Notes: generated from the letters alone by a model not told the origin. 64,000 bases of DNA from Dasypus novemcinctus (GCF_030445035.2 NC_080680.1:49427212-49491211), one strand, 5' to 3'. Numbered from the stretch's first letter, positions 34,064 through 45,485 are shown. Numbers and translations: made by a program.

Positions 34064-34506
34064 CATCTATGCATTTATTTATTTTTAATAGATTTATTTA
34101 TTTATTTATCTCCCCTTCCTCCCCCCACCAATGCCGGTTGTCTGTTCTCTGTGTCTATTTGCTGCGTCTTGTTTCTTTGTCCACTTCTGTTGTTGTCAGC
34201 GACACGGGAATTGTTGCGTCATCTTGTTGTGTCAGCTTTCCATGTGTGAGGCGCCATTCCTGGGCAGGCTGCACTTTCTTTCGTGCTGGGCGGCTCTCCT
34301 TACGGGGCTCACTCCTTGCTGGTGGGGCTCCCCTACGCGGGGGACACCCCTGCGTGTCACCACACTCCTTGCGCGCATCAGCACTGTGCGTGGGCCAGCT
34401 GCACACGGGTCAAGGAGGCCTGGGGTTTGAACCGCGGGATCTCCCATGTGATAGACAGACACCCTAACCACTGGGCCAAGTCCATTTCCCCATCTATGCA
34501 TTTATT
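34064..34506 (-). repeat. DAS-type tRNA SINE, antisense, young-looking
   Basis: The insert 34080-34490 is flanked by a perfect 16-bp duplication, catctatgcatttatt (34064-34079, 34491-34506). The right end holds the reversed tRNA head: inverted B box in 'gggtttgaaccgcgggatct' and inverted A box in 'ccactgggccaagtcc'. The left end is the reversed A-rich tail. More than ten CpGs survive (e.g. 'ctacgcgggggacacccctg'), arguing for a recent insertion. The 164-codon frame across it is a by-product. Confidence 0.92.
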
Positions 34507-34574
34507 GTGAATTTTCTTCTGCCCCCAATTTATATTTAAAATACAAGGGTTATTTAACTCTTTAAGATATCTCT

Positions 34575-35143
34575 GCTATATTACTCTGCTAAAGGAATGC
34601 TGATGCAATGTACCAGAAATCTGTTGGCTTTATAAAGAGTATTTATTTGGGGTAAAAGTGTACAGTCCCAAGACCATGGAAAGTCCAACTCAAGTACCAT
34701 AAGAGGTATTTTTCACAAGTCAGCTGCCACATGTTAAAGCAGGATGGCAGGCCATCTCTGCCTGGTCTCTCAGGGCTTCCTATATCAGTCTCTGGCACAG
34801 GGCTCACTTCTTTTCAGGCCTTCTCAGCTGCTCAGCTGCTCTGTTCTCTTCAGCTGCAAACTATCAGGCAAATGGCTCATCTCTCCCTGGTACCCCAGGA
34901 CCAAACATGACAGAGCTCTCTCTCTCTTCCTGTGGGTCTCTTTGAGTGCGTGTCAGTTTATATGGGCCCACCAAGACATGCTTTATGCAATCAAATGTCC
35001 TAACATGATTTTGTCAAGTAAACTTAAATCCTATGAGTTTAATACAATCAAAGGGCATCATACCCAGAAGCACACATTAGATTATAAACATAATCTTTTT
35101 CTTTTTGGGATTCATAAATAATCTCAAACTGCCACATTAGCTA
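34575..35143 (+). mobile_element. LTR-like element, copy 2
   Basis: 'ttactctgctaaaggaatgc', 'tgatgcaatgtaccagaaat' (34602), 'tttataaagagtatttattt' match the start of copy 1. It ends 'ataatctcaaactgccaca'. The middle differs from copy 1, so this is another subfamily. Confidence 0.6.
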
Positions 35144-35149
35144 TATGCT

Positions 35150-35326
35150 TTTTTCCAATTCACTTTTTATTTTGAGCAAATTCAAGCTTACATAGAAATT
35201 GCAAGAATAGTACAATGAACACCTGGATACCTTTCACCTAGACATCATTAATTGTTAACATTTCTGCTATATGTGCTTTATCACTTTTATTTACTTTTAT
35301 TTATTATCATTGTTATTTTATTATTA
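35150..35326 (-). mobile_element. Old L1M 3' end, antisense (part 1)
   Basis: 'tttattttgagcaaattcaa', 'gaaattgcaagaatagtaca', 'cctttcacctagacatcatt' follow the antisense 3' UTR of ancient pan-mammalian L1M. Broken at 35326 by a mariner; resumes at 36585. Confidence 0.65.
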
Positions 35327-36584
35327 TTAAGTTGGTGCAAAAGGAATTGCAGTTCGGACTGTGAATTTTAAATCATTATAACTAGGCTCACACATCTTTA
35401 TTAATCAAGATAGGAACCATTACAATCAACACATTTTTGCCAATGAGAAATAAGTTTGTGTATTCCTGTAGTATAAAAATCCATGCTTTGGGATTTGACG
35501 AACTCTTGGAAAGCATTTTATGCATCCTGCTGGTTGTGGAAGTATCTTCCCTGCAAAAAGTTGTCAAGATGCTTGGAGAAGTGGTAGTCACTTGGTGAGA
35601 GGTCAGGCGAATATGGTGGATGAGGCGAAACTTCGTAGCCCAAATCATTCAGCTTTTGAAGTGTTGGTTGTATGATGTGCAGTCGGGCATTTACGTGGGG
35701 AAGAAATGGGCCCTTTCTGTTGACCCATACCGGCTGCAAGCATCGCAGTTTTCAGTGCATCTCATTGATTTGTTGAGCATACTTCTCAGATGTAATGGTT
35801 TCACCAGGATTCAGAAAGCTGTAGTAGGTCAGACCAGCAGCAGACCACCAAACAATGACCATGACCGTTTTTTAGTGCAAGTTTGACTTCGGGAAGTGCT
35901 TTGAAGCTTCTTCTCTGTCCAGCCACTGAACTGGTCATTGCCAGTTGTATAAAATCCACTTTTAATTGCACATCACAATCCAATCGAGAAATGGTTCATT
36001 GTTGTTGCATAGAATAAGAGAAAAAGACACTTCAAAATGATGTTTTTTGTTTGATTTTCATTTAGCTCATGGAGCATCCACTTATCGAGCTTTTCCACCT
36101 TTCCAATTTGCTTCAAAAGCCAAATGACTGTAGAATGGTCGATGTTGGATTCTTCGGCAACTTCTCTTATAGTTGTAAGAGGATCAGCTTTGATGATTGC
36201 TCTCAATTGGTCGTTGTCAACTTCCTACAGCCGGCCACTTCTCCCCTCATCTTCAAGGTTCTCACCTCCTTTGCAAAACCTCTTGAACCACTGCTGCACT
36301 GTACGTTCATTAGCAGTTCCTGGCCAAATGCATTGTTGATGTTGCAAGTTGTCTCTGCTGCTTTATGACCCATTTTGAACTCAAATGAGAAAATCACTCA
36401 AATTTGCTTTTTGTCTAACATCATTTCCATGGTCTAAAATAAATATAAAATAAACAGCAAGTAATGTCATGAGCAAAAAACATAAAGAGAGAAATGCACA
36501 TTAAAATGATGTGTAACATAACCACTCTTATTTAAGAATGTATTTCAATATTAAATGGCAAATTTCAACAGTGCAAAACTGGAA
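35327..36584 (-). mobile_element. Hsmar1-like mariner transposon, right TIR lost
   Basis: The left terminal repeat starts 'ttaagttggtgcaaaaggaa' next to a TA (35325-35326), the mariner target. The element runs antisense; its transposase spans 35400-36430. The other end (36560-36584) keeps 'aaatttcaacagtgcaaaac' but the outermost ~25 bp, which should mirror the left TIR, are missing. Flanking sequence on both sides is one L1M, confirming the insertion. Dead copy. Confidence 0.85.
35400..36430 (-). pseudogene. Mariner transposase pseudogene (Hsmar1/SETMAR-like)
   Basis: A ~343-codon cut-and-paste transposase reading 36430 down to 35400, the usual length for the Hsmar1 group. The start is MEMMLDKKQI followed by a TGA (36401-36399, CpG decay of an Arg codon). 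The helix-turn-helix part includes AETTCNINNAFG and DPLTTIREVAEESNIDHSTV. The catalytic DD34D triad is broken: Asp1 is Asn (35965-35967, in C-N-stop-K-W), Asp2 is Val (35692-35694, HVNARLH), and Asp3 is kept (35587-35589, SPSDYH). Spacing Asp2-Asp3 is 34 residues. Several stops and frameshifts (e.g. near 35930, 36200-36300) rule out activity. Human SETMAR carries Asn at the third site, unlike this copy. Confidence 0.88.
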
Positions 36585-37180
36585 TAATATTATTTTCTAA
36601 ACCATTTGAGTGTCTATAACAGATATTTTGACCCTTCATGCCTGAATAGGTCAAAATGTATCTCCTAAGATTAAAGACATTCTCTTATACCATATGATTA
36701 TCAAATTTAATAATGTTGAGATTGATAGACCGATAGGAATTAACATACATGGTGCATTCAAATTATACTAGTTGCCCTAAATATCCTTTATTGCAATTGT
36801 CTCTTTTCTTTTTCCTTCTTTTTCTCCCTCCCTTCCTCCATTCTTTCTTCCTTCCTCCTATCCTTCTTTCCTCTGCCACCCCCTTCTTTCTTTCTCTCTA
36901 TGTCTCTCTTTTACATTCTCTCCCTCTTCCCTATCTCTAGGATAAAATGCAGGATCATGCATTTAGTTGCCATGCCTCATTATGAGCTTTGGGCATGAAA
37001 TGTCCACAGACATTTACTCTCTCTCTGGCCAGACTTCTCCTAATTTGGAGTACCAAGACTCTTTATTAACTTTATTCTTTCCTTGACTTAAAGTGGTTTT
37101 GAACTTTTGACAATGAGGTGTGGGCTGCAGGTATTCCTAAATGTCTGGGGCTCCTCTCCTTCCTGGAGAAGGATCTCTTT
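36585..37180 (-). mobile_element. Old L1M 3' end, antisense (part 2)
   Basis: 'attttctaaaccatttgagt', 'atctcctaagattaaagaca', 'gcaggatcatgcatttagtt', 'gccatgcctcattatgagc' continue the L1M order interrupted by the mariner. A polypyrimidine expansion (36801-36938) sits inside. Confidence 0.65.
36801..36938 (+). repeat. Polypyrimidine tract
   Basis: ~138 bp almost entirely C/T on the + strand (tttc, ttcc, ctcc units) with only a few purines. A candidate for triplex (H-DNA) formation and length variation. Confidence 0.85.
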
Positions 37181-37184
37181 TCCC

Positions 37185-37363
37185 TGTTTGGTTTCTTTTT
37201 TTAAAATTTTATTTTAAATTCCCCCCAGGCTCCCTCAGCTGTCTGCTCGCTATGACTTCTTGTCTTCTCAGGGAGGCATCAGGAATCGAACCCAGGACCT
37301 CCCATGTGGAAGGCAGATGCCCAACTGCTTGAGCCACATTTGCTCCCTTATGTTTGGTTTCTT
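37185..37363 (-). repeat. Short tRNA SINE, antisense, with TSD
   Basis: The 153-bp insert (37198-37350) lies between perfect 13-bp copies of tgtttggtttctt (37185-37197, 37351-37363). The reversed tRNA head includes 'gaatcgaacccaggacctcc' (inverted B box) and 'aactgcttgagccacatttg' (inverted A box). It lacks the middle body of the longer copies, so it is a deletion or a distinct short subfamily. Confidence 0.88.
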
Positions 37364-38484
37364 AAAACAGCTGGATCCTTAGTCCTTCCAAGCATTTAAA
37401 AACCATCACATCAAAAGTCAAAGCTAGGTTTTTTCTTCTCACTTCCATTAGTAAACTGTCTGAACTCTATTATCCATCACATTTGATTGCTTTTATCCAC
37501 TAAGATCAACAAAGCCAAAAGCAGAAGAAGTATGATTTTAAGACCAAGTATGTTACTGGGTAGGAGTGATTTGCAGTGTGAGTTTCTGAGCATGAATATA
37601 TGTAACATTTCAGTGGGAATATTAATGAAAGGAATCATTAAATCAACACATCACTGTCACATATTACTGTATTTGAAACATTATGTTCTTATTTTGAAGC
37701 AACCAGAGTAAAAGCAAAAAGGATTCTAAAAGTAAGGAAGTTGGCCATTCAGTAAGTTCCCAGATGACATACCTCATAGCTCCTTCAATACTTATGTTTA
37801 CATTTAAACCCATTGAATTAGAGGTGGACATAATGCAAGGATCAATCAATTTTTGGTCCCCTTCCCTCCCAAGAAACAGCATTTTCAAATCATGTAAGAT
37901 TATTTTGATACCTCAGATATTTTCATTTTACAATATAATTTAAGTAACATTATAAAAAAATTTCCTTTGCCATCAGTTAGCTGAATATTTTAACACTAAT
38001 TTTAAGAATCAACTCCACCCCCATCTCCATGTCAAATACTTAATGATCTATAAATATTTAGAAAGCTTTAATGGAACATGCTATTAAAAGCAAACCTATA
38101 AGAAAGTCTGCTATTATTTGAGTAATCTTGCCTAATTTATCTCTTTGTAAGTTTGGATACATGAATGTAGAATTTTCTTAAATGGAGTCTAATCCTCACC
38201 CATCATTTTTTTATGCTTTCCCTACCCCCACCATAAAAACTGATAGTGAGATAAAGGGACAAATCTATTAATCCCTGGTTAGGTTATTGGATAAGTAGGT
38301 GCTGGTTCTGGGTCCTGGTAGGATAATAGAAAGAACAAGGGAAGTCTTGTGATAAAACAGTATTGTTGTTTAGGAAACGACAAACATGACTGCTAATAAG
38401 TACCCCCCATTTTATTGAATCTACTTCAGCTGAGTTTTCCTATTTGTCTTTGAGTTAGGGTTAGGCGTGTCTTTGTTCATGTCA
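37364..38484. other. Unassigned sequence
   Basis: No gene or confident repeat in 1.1 kb. Confidence 0.4.
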
Positions 38485-38665
38485 TGCACAGGAATCCCCA
38501 TGGTCTAGGAATCGGGAGGCTCTAGTTTCTGTCTCTCCTCTGTCACTAACAAGCTTTGTGCCTTGAGCTTCCACCTCTCTGGAATTCAATTTCCTAATGT
38601 TCAGAGTGGTAGACTAGCTGATCTCTCAGTTTCTTTCCAAGATTAATATAGATTTCTATGATATC
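38485..38665 (+). repeat. MIR SINE, sense
   Basis: 'gtctaggaatcgggaggctc', 'ctctgtcactaacaagcttt' and 'tagactagctgatctctcag' follow the MIR. Confidence 0.65.
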
Positions 38666-39099
38666 TAAGGACAGCAGATAGAAGCACAGAACTGTTCATT
38701 TGCATCTTTTGATTTATATTTATACTCAAACAATATTTTTACATTTAATATTGACTTATCTTTATTTTTCCAATGGTTTGTGCTTCTAGATATGAATCCA
38801 GGTAAAAGGGCATAAATTATAGATATAAGAAAAGAGTATACCGTCATACAGATACGTAGAATTTTGATTAAATGTTTTCATTAAAATTTTAAAATTCGAA
38901 TAAGAAATTAAAGGTGTACATTTATTAAAATTGTCTTTTCTGTGGAACTTTATGATTTTCTGGGTCTTAATTTATTTATCATTAAATGAGGGGCTCATTA
39001 CTTGATCAGGGATGGCAAATAGGCCCTATCTGGAGTATTGACTCTAATGCTAATTTACAATGTCTACCAGGGGACAGAGAAGAACTCATCACCTTCCAT
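38666..39099. other. Unassigned, AT-rich
   Basis: Nothing recognisable. Confidence 0.4.
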
Positions 39100-40122
39100 T
39101 TACTGTCACTGGACCAGGCCATCTGGAAGAGTCCTTCCTAAGCACAGTCCTCTACTGCCTCATTAATGGCACTATGCATCCAGTTGCCTAAACCGTAGTC
39201 TATGGAGTCATCCTTGACCCTCCTCCTTTCCCTCATACCACCATTAGCAATTCATCACCAATCCCTGTCAATTTACCTCCTTAAACAGTTTATTTCTCCC
39301 CAGTGTATCATTTCTCATCTGAAGCCTCCCTCTATTCAATGACAGTTTATTCATTTGGTAGACTGAGCTTATGATTAGGATACCAGCAAGTCGGTACACA
39401 TTTCCTCTCTCCACCACTTAAACATATGAAAGAGTGAAATAAAGAACAAAAAAAGCAATTTTAATATCAGTACTCATGTACATGTTGGTCATTTAAAGAG
39501 TAAATAAAATATTATATAATGGGCATATGAATTACTTTATTGTGAATTACAGAAGGATGTTCTTGTATGTGTAAACGTGCGTATTTTAAGGGAGGAGGGT
39601 AGTTGGGAAATATAATCTTGTTTTAGGGAATAGTATCTCTAACAGCTTAATTCCTGCCCTGTCTCTAATCCTTCCTCCTTAGTGTAATAATTTTTAAAAG
39701 GAAGATTTGATCTTGTCATTTCTTGCTTTCCACTACCCTTTAGATAAAGCCTAATTCCTTTTTTGGCCATGGATACTCTGATCCCTATTTCTTCTACTTC
39801 ATGTCCCACTTCATTTTTCCTTTTCTTTTCTGGGTTCAGTCCTATTAGACTTTGTCCATTCCCCAAAGGACCTATGCAGTGATTTATTCCTCTTTCTGCA
39901 AAGTTATTCTGCTTCTCCACCTTTAGCTTTTTACACTGTTACTCCTGTTTCTTATTTCAGCTCGAATACCTCTTTCTTGAGGATGCTTCTTCCAGCACTT
40001 TAGATTAAATAAGATGCCACCATAATTTCCCTTCACATCACAGATTTTAATTATACATTCATGTGATCATTTAACTTGTGTCCTTTTTCTGCCCTAGAGT
40101 ATAAGCTTATAGCTGTTTGGCA
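39100..40122 (+). repeat. L2 LINE, sense (part 1)
   Basis: 'ggagtcatccttgaccctcc' (39205), 'cacttcatttttccttttct', 'gaatacctctttcttgagga', 'tgccctagagtataagctta' (40093) follow L2 sense up to an inserted LTR-like element. Confidence 0.7.
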
Positions 40123-40773
40123 TTATTTATGAATTCCAAAAATAGATATTGGATTATGTTTGTAAACTTGTCTGTTCCTATGGGTATATTAGATTGTATT
40201 AGATTCAGAAGTTTCTCTTTTACTTGATTAATTTATGATTAAGGTTTTGATTCAGCCATGTCAGTAGGATGTCAAGTCCCCATCCCCTTGGTGGACAGGG
40301 AATTGCAGAGAAAATGACACAGCAGAGGAGAGAGTAGGAGTTTTGATGCTGGAGCCCGGGGAAGTAAATACACAGTAGAAGAACACAGAGGAATAGAGAC
40401 GGCTCCATCCATAGACACGACAGAGGCCCTGGGAAAAGAGAGAGCCTGATAATTTATAGCTCACCTTGTGGAGAGACGAGAGCAGCTGAGCCTGGGAAGA
40501 AACACACCCAGGAGAGACATGAAACTTATCCCAGCCTATAGCTGAGATTGGAAGAAGCTGGGACCATGAAGCATTAAGAGGAAGAGGAAGGCTGAACCCT
40601 TGCTGACATCAGCAGCCATCTGGCTCCAACACACAGCAACAGACTTAGGTGAGGGAAGTAACTTACACTTTATGGCCTTGTGACTATAACCTTCTACCCC
40701 CAAAAATACCCTTTATAAATGCCAACAGATTTCTGGTACTTTGCATCAGCACCCCTTTAGCTGACTAACACAA
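40123..40773 (-). mobile_element. LTR-like element, antisense copy 3
   Basis: Starts 'atttatgaattccaaaaata' and ends 'cacccctttagctgactaac', the reverse of copy 1's ends. It interrupts an L2: sequence on the right ('aaagctctttgttctttatt') resumes L2. The central ~350 bp differ from copy 1. Confidence 0.65.
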
Positions 40774-40850
40774 AGCTCTTTGTTCTTTATTGTTTTGAGA
40801 GCACAAATACAGTATGTGGCTTGATAAATACTGAGGGGATGAATGGATGC
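40774..40850 (+). repeat. L2 LINE, sense (part 2)
   Basis: 'gcacaaatacagtatgtggc' then 'ttgataaatactgaggggat' and 'gaatgaatgc'-like end: the L2 3' terminus. Confidence 0.6.
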
Positions 40851-40912
40851 TTCTTCATTTCCATGAAATCAGATTCCTTAGTAAAGAGGGAGAGTATACG
40901 TATTCCAAGAAA

Positions 40913-41074
40913 GTTAAAGCCTTGTTCTTAATATCCTTTCTTTGGTCATGGCACAAATTCAACCATTAATTGATGGGAGATCTTGCAGGTTTTGTTAAAG
41001 CCTTGTTCTTAATATTCTTTCTTTGGTCATGGCACAAATTCAACCATTAATTGATGGGAGATCTTGCAGGTTTT
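40913..41074. repeat. 81-bp tandem duplication
   Basis: Two adjacent 81-bp copies (40913-40993 and 40994-41074) differ at one base ('atatccttt' versus 'atattcttt'). Not part of any repeat family I recognise. Confidence 0.92.
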
Positions 41075-41084
41075 GGTAGTTCTT

Positions 41085-42052
41085 GAAGTAATGAGCTCAA
41101 GAATTTCTAACAAGGCCCTCAAACTTTTCATGGCTAAACAGAACTCTTGATACTTTCCTCCCCTTCCTGTTAAATAATATTCTCCTTTCTAATAGTCCCT
41201 CTTAATATTGGCTCCTTTCCTTCTTTCCCTCTCAAATCCAATCTATCAGCAAGGTCTTTGAAGATTCATCCTGAATCTGACCTCTTCCCACCCTCTCCTA
41301 TGCTACCACCTGATTTCCAGCCATAAATATCTCTAACTTCTACAACTGCAATAACCTCCTTACTGATGTCCCTGCATCCAATCTTGGCTCCTTAAGTCTA
41401 ATCTTCACAAGATAGCCAAAGAAGTTTATATATATTAGATCCTATCACAGTTCTGCTCAAATTTGACTTTGCTTTTTGTTTATTTGGCTTTGTTTCACCC
41501 ATAAAAAATATCATTCAGTACCATGGCTTATAATTATCCAGTTTCTACTTACATCTTCATTCTTTTCTCTTACTCCTCCTCTTCCCACTTTAAAAAAGAT
41601 ACAGCCACTGTGATGACCTCCTTGCAATTCTTCAATCACAGAAAATTCACTTCAACTTTAGAGCATTTGTGTTTGCTGTCTCTTTTGCCTAGAATTTTGC
41701 TCCCTACTTCATCTCATGGGTGGCTTCTTCACAGCTCAAAAACTATGTCCTTAAAAAGACCTTACCTGACCATTTGACCTAAAAGAGTCAGCTTCATCCT
41801 TACCATCATTCTCTATCTCTTTGTACCCAGATTTATTTTTTATAGCACTTATTACCATCTAAAATTATGTTATGAATTTATCATAGACATTTTTTTTGGC
41901 TGTTTGTCTGCACTGACATAATGTTCCAGAGAGAAAAACCTGTAGTTGCCTTGTTTCCTGCTTTATCTTTAGCTCCTAGAAGAATGCTTATCACGTGGTA
42001 GTTACAAAAATATAGTTGCTGAATGAATGAATGAGTGAATGAATGAAATTCT
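41085..42052 (+). repeat. L2 LINE with intact 3' tail, sense
   Basis: A long L2 3' portion: 'tgatttccagccataaatat', 'atagccaaagaagtttatat', 'ttgcctagaattttgctccc', 'tttagctcctagaagaatgc', ending in the (gaat)n tail characteristic of L2 at 42018-42050. Confidence 0.8.
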
Positions 42053-43273
42053 TTGGGAAAAGACAATTTATGCTGTCAACCCTAGGACACTGTATTATTG
42101 AGAATATTGCCCATTGCTTTATCTTGAAGCATTATCAAGCCAGTAGCTATGTTTGAATAGTGAAATTCTATGATGGATTGCATAATTTTAATGATCATGA
42201 CCTTTAGTATTTGGGTTTTTTCAAGACAGCATTTTGTTAAAATAAGTAATTAATAGTTGGTTTTCCTGCAACTGGTCAGTCAATTGATTACTTAGCACCC
42301 TTTGATTTTTTTCTGAGTCTCTTTCCCAAATACTTTCATTCTGAAAATGAATATTTTCCTACCATTTTATAACAAAGATACCCCTGCCCTCCATTATAAT
42401 GAAGCATTGAATATTTAGAATTTGAAGAGTGACCTTGATGGCAGAAGATAGAACTCAACTTTTCGTGTTGCATCAGTGATTTCCATGCTGACCATCTTTT
42501 GATCTTTAAGCTCGCTGGTACCGGTTTTACCAGTAGGTGGCACACATATGATAGTAAGACAAAATGCAGGTAGATTAACTTTAGTGGTCTGAATTTGAGA
42601 GTCCTGAGAAAATCTTGTAATGAATGTATAAAAGTCAAGGGTGGTGAAGTATACGTGATTTCAAAAGAGCACATATGAGAAATGTGAACACCAAAATGTA
42701 ATATGGAATGACCACTTGCATTTCCTCAGTGTAATAAATGTAAAATTTTAAAAACCATTATATAGTAATATGGCAATAGGTATGGAGGGAGTGTCAGTGG
42801 CTTTATCAGATTCTGGACTTTAGATACTTCAAATCCTTTAGTGATATGATCTTTCTAGGAACATGAATATGAAATGATAATGTGATGTGGACATGACTTT
42901 ATTTCATACCTTTATTTCAAACTGTTAATGCCAATGGGTACTTTGAAATGAAATCATAGTCATCTGTTGAAAATCCTCTTTAAATTGTGTACTAAATGTT
43001 TATGCCTTTGTAAGCATTTTCTTATAAACAATTCTACTAATGAAGAAGAAGGAAATGAGAAAAGAGAGAAAGAGAATGAGAGTCAACAAAGCCATGGGAA
43101 TAGCAAATGATGGCCATATGGACAGAAAAGAGCATAGCACTGGTCCTTAGAATTCATAATCTTTTACCTCTGGTTCCTTAGTTCATTTTTGTGAGACTCT
43201 CAAGGCCACCACGACCTGAGCAATCTGAACTATCAAACCCTATAGCCCAATCTCCTGCTCTAAGAACAAGCTC
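42053..43273. other. Unassigned; holds a CTCF-like motif
   Basis: No gene or confident repeat. See the motif at 42530. Confidence 0.4.
42530..42543 (+). promoter_or_regulatory. Candidate CTCF-binding motif
   Basis: CCAGTAGGTGGCAC matches all 14 positions of the core consensus CCASYAGRKGGCRS. It lies outside any repeat I recognise. A single motif; occupancy cannot be inferred from sequence alone. Confidence 0.5.
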
Positions 43274-43650
43274 ATCTAAAAAGCTTCAGGGAAGCAGACT
43301 TGGTCCAATGGATGGGGCATCTGCCTACCACATGGGAGGTCCACGGTTCAAACCCCAGGCCTCCTTGACCTGTGTGGAGCTGGCCCATGCACAGTGCTGA
43401 TGCTCAAGGAGTGCCCTGCCATGCAGGGGTGTCCCCTGCGTAAGGAGAGCCGCCCAGAGCAAAAGAAAGTGCAGCCTGCCCAAGAATGGCGCTGCACACA
43501 GAGAGCTGACGCAACAAGATGATGCAACAGAAAGAAACACAGATTCCTGTTGCCGCTGATAAGAAACAGAAGCAGTCACAGAAGAACACACGGTGAATGG
43601 ACACAGAGAGCAGACAATGGGGTGGGGGGAGGAAGGGGAGAGAAAAAAAT
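43274..43650 (+). repeat. DAS-type tRNA SINE, sense
   Basis: Sense copy with a clear pol III promoter: A box 'tggtccaatgg' (43301-43311) and B box 'ggttcaaaccc' (43345-43355). The body continues with 'ggagctggcccatgcacagt' and 'gacgcaacaagatgatgcaa', ending in a purine/A-rich tail near 43650. The minus-strand frames across it (43325-43658) are by-products. A short imperfect flank repeat around 'gcttca' may be its TSD. Confidence 0.92.
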
Positions 43651-44864
43651 TGCTTCATATGGTTATTGAACTTACCCGTAAGGCCATGCTACACAGAGGT
43701 ATTCCATTGACTAGATAACTGGAATGTCTGATTTTCTTAACAGTTTAATTGTTACTGTAAATAATTTCTTAGGCATTTGATTTTCTCCACTGGCCACTTG
43801 GAGCCAGATTACCTGTATGGATAGGACAAAATCAGGACCTGCAAAGCCTCCTATGAAGTCTTATAATAAACTTGTGGGAAAGAATTTTGTTGGATTTCCC
43901 AGGATAGACTTTATTTCTTTTAAATCCTCAGATACCCATTTCTACAGTCCACAGCTCAAGTTAGGTCCATAGCATGGGGACAGGAGTAAGTCCATATCTT
44001 TCCAGTTCTCATTTACTTACAATTCCTGAGGAGTCCATTTCTAGAATTGACTAGGCTTGCCCCTTACACATTTATTCCTTATAATTTCACTCTCATAGCT
44101 CATGCATTTTAAAGTTCTAGGGGTGTATTTTCTCTACCAATTTTTTCTTTGTTTAGATCCAAGCTGTAGAATGAGAATAAATTAACCAGAAATGACATTC
44201 CCATTATTTCTACAGGGGTCATGTGGACATTAATAAAGCCTCTTGCTCCAGACTCTAGGACCCAGTAGATCTTGCCACATGATCCCTCTTGTGTGCATGC
44301 CCAAGATCCTCCTTGTGAGTTTCCTACTGCCTCTGGAGAATGGGCTAAACCCAAGAGGGCCAGTGTGCTGGGACTTCGCTGTCCATGCTCTGTCCCCTGT
44401 CTTGAGAACCCTTCCTCACTCCTTGATATTGGGACGCTCTAGCATTTTTTCTTAGGGGATGCCTTTGGCTTGATCATTCCCACCATGCCAATGCAGTTTT
44501 AGAAACAACCAACTTTCATCCAAATTGACCAGGAACTTGGTACAGGAGATCATGGAATGTATCAACCCAAGCCTTTCTATAACCTGAAATATAGAGTGAG
44601 TAGATAAGGCTGTCTCATAATCATGTAGATATAGTATTTCACAAACATCTTGACTCACAGTAATGATTGCATTTTACATGACAAACAAGTAGAAATACAC
44701 ATTTACATATATACACACACAATGATATATAACTGAAAAAAATGATAAAACATTACTCACCTTTATAGTAGCTACAAAAATATAAAATAATAACAGAGTT
44801 AATTTAAATGTAAGCATTTACCAATGTAGAGAAATCTTTAAAGATGCAAAACAAAGTAAAAAAC
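43651..44864. other. Unassigned sequence
   Basis: No gene or confident repeat in 1.2 kb. Confidence 0.4.
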
Positions 44865-45485
44865 AAGAACAAAAATGCTGGCTGCATGCTGTGGAAAACT
44901 GTTTGATGGTTCTTCAAAAAGTTAAACAAAGAATTACTATATGATCTGACAATTCCACTCTTGGGTACATACCTAAGAGAATTGAAAACAGGAACTCAAA
45001 TAGATACATGTACACACATATTCATAGAAGTACTGTGCACAATAGCCAAAAAATGGAAAGAGCCAAATGTCCATCAATGGATGAATAAACAAAGTGTGTA
45101 TGTCCATACAATGAAATATTATTCAGTCATAAAATGACATACTAATATATGCAGCAATGCAGATGAGTATTGAATACATTATGCTAAGTGAAAGAAGCCA
45201 GACACAAAAGTCCACATATTGTATGATTCTATTTATATGAAATATCCAGAATATGTAAAACCTTTGACGGAATACAGATTGATGGTTGCCAAGGGCTGGG
45301 GATTGGGAGAATGGGAAGCAACTTCTTAATGGTTTTGGGGTTTCCTTTTAGAGTGATGAAAATATTTTGGAACTAGATAGAGGTAGTGGTTATACAACAT
45401 TGTGATTTTTCTAAATGTCACTGAATTGTTCACTTTAAAATCATTTTATGTTTTCTCAATTTTACCTGAAAACAAAACAAAAAAT
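44865..45485 (+). mobile_element. Old L1M 3' end (ORF2 tail plus 3' UTR), sense
   Basis: 'aaagttaaacaaagaattac', 'atagccaaaaaatggaaaga', 'ccatcaatggatgaataaac', 'gaaatattattcagtcataa', 'aagtgaaagaagccagacac', 'gatggttgccaagggctggg' give the pan-mammalian L1M ORF2 C-terminus and 3' UTR, ending in an A-rich stretch (45465-45485). A fossil with stops. Confidence 0.88.

Noticed and set aside
33973..34467. 164-codon plus-strand open frame
   Set aside because: Runs through an antisense tRNA SINE; Cys/Leu/Ser-rich low-complexity translation is a by-product of the SINE.
43300..43360. Possible functional tRNA gene (A and B boxes)
   Set aside because: The boxes belong to a SINE head: no cloverleaf with paired acceptor stem is evident and a SINE body and A-tail follow directly.
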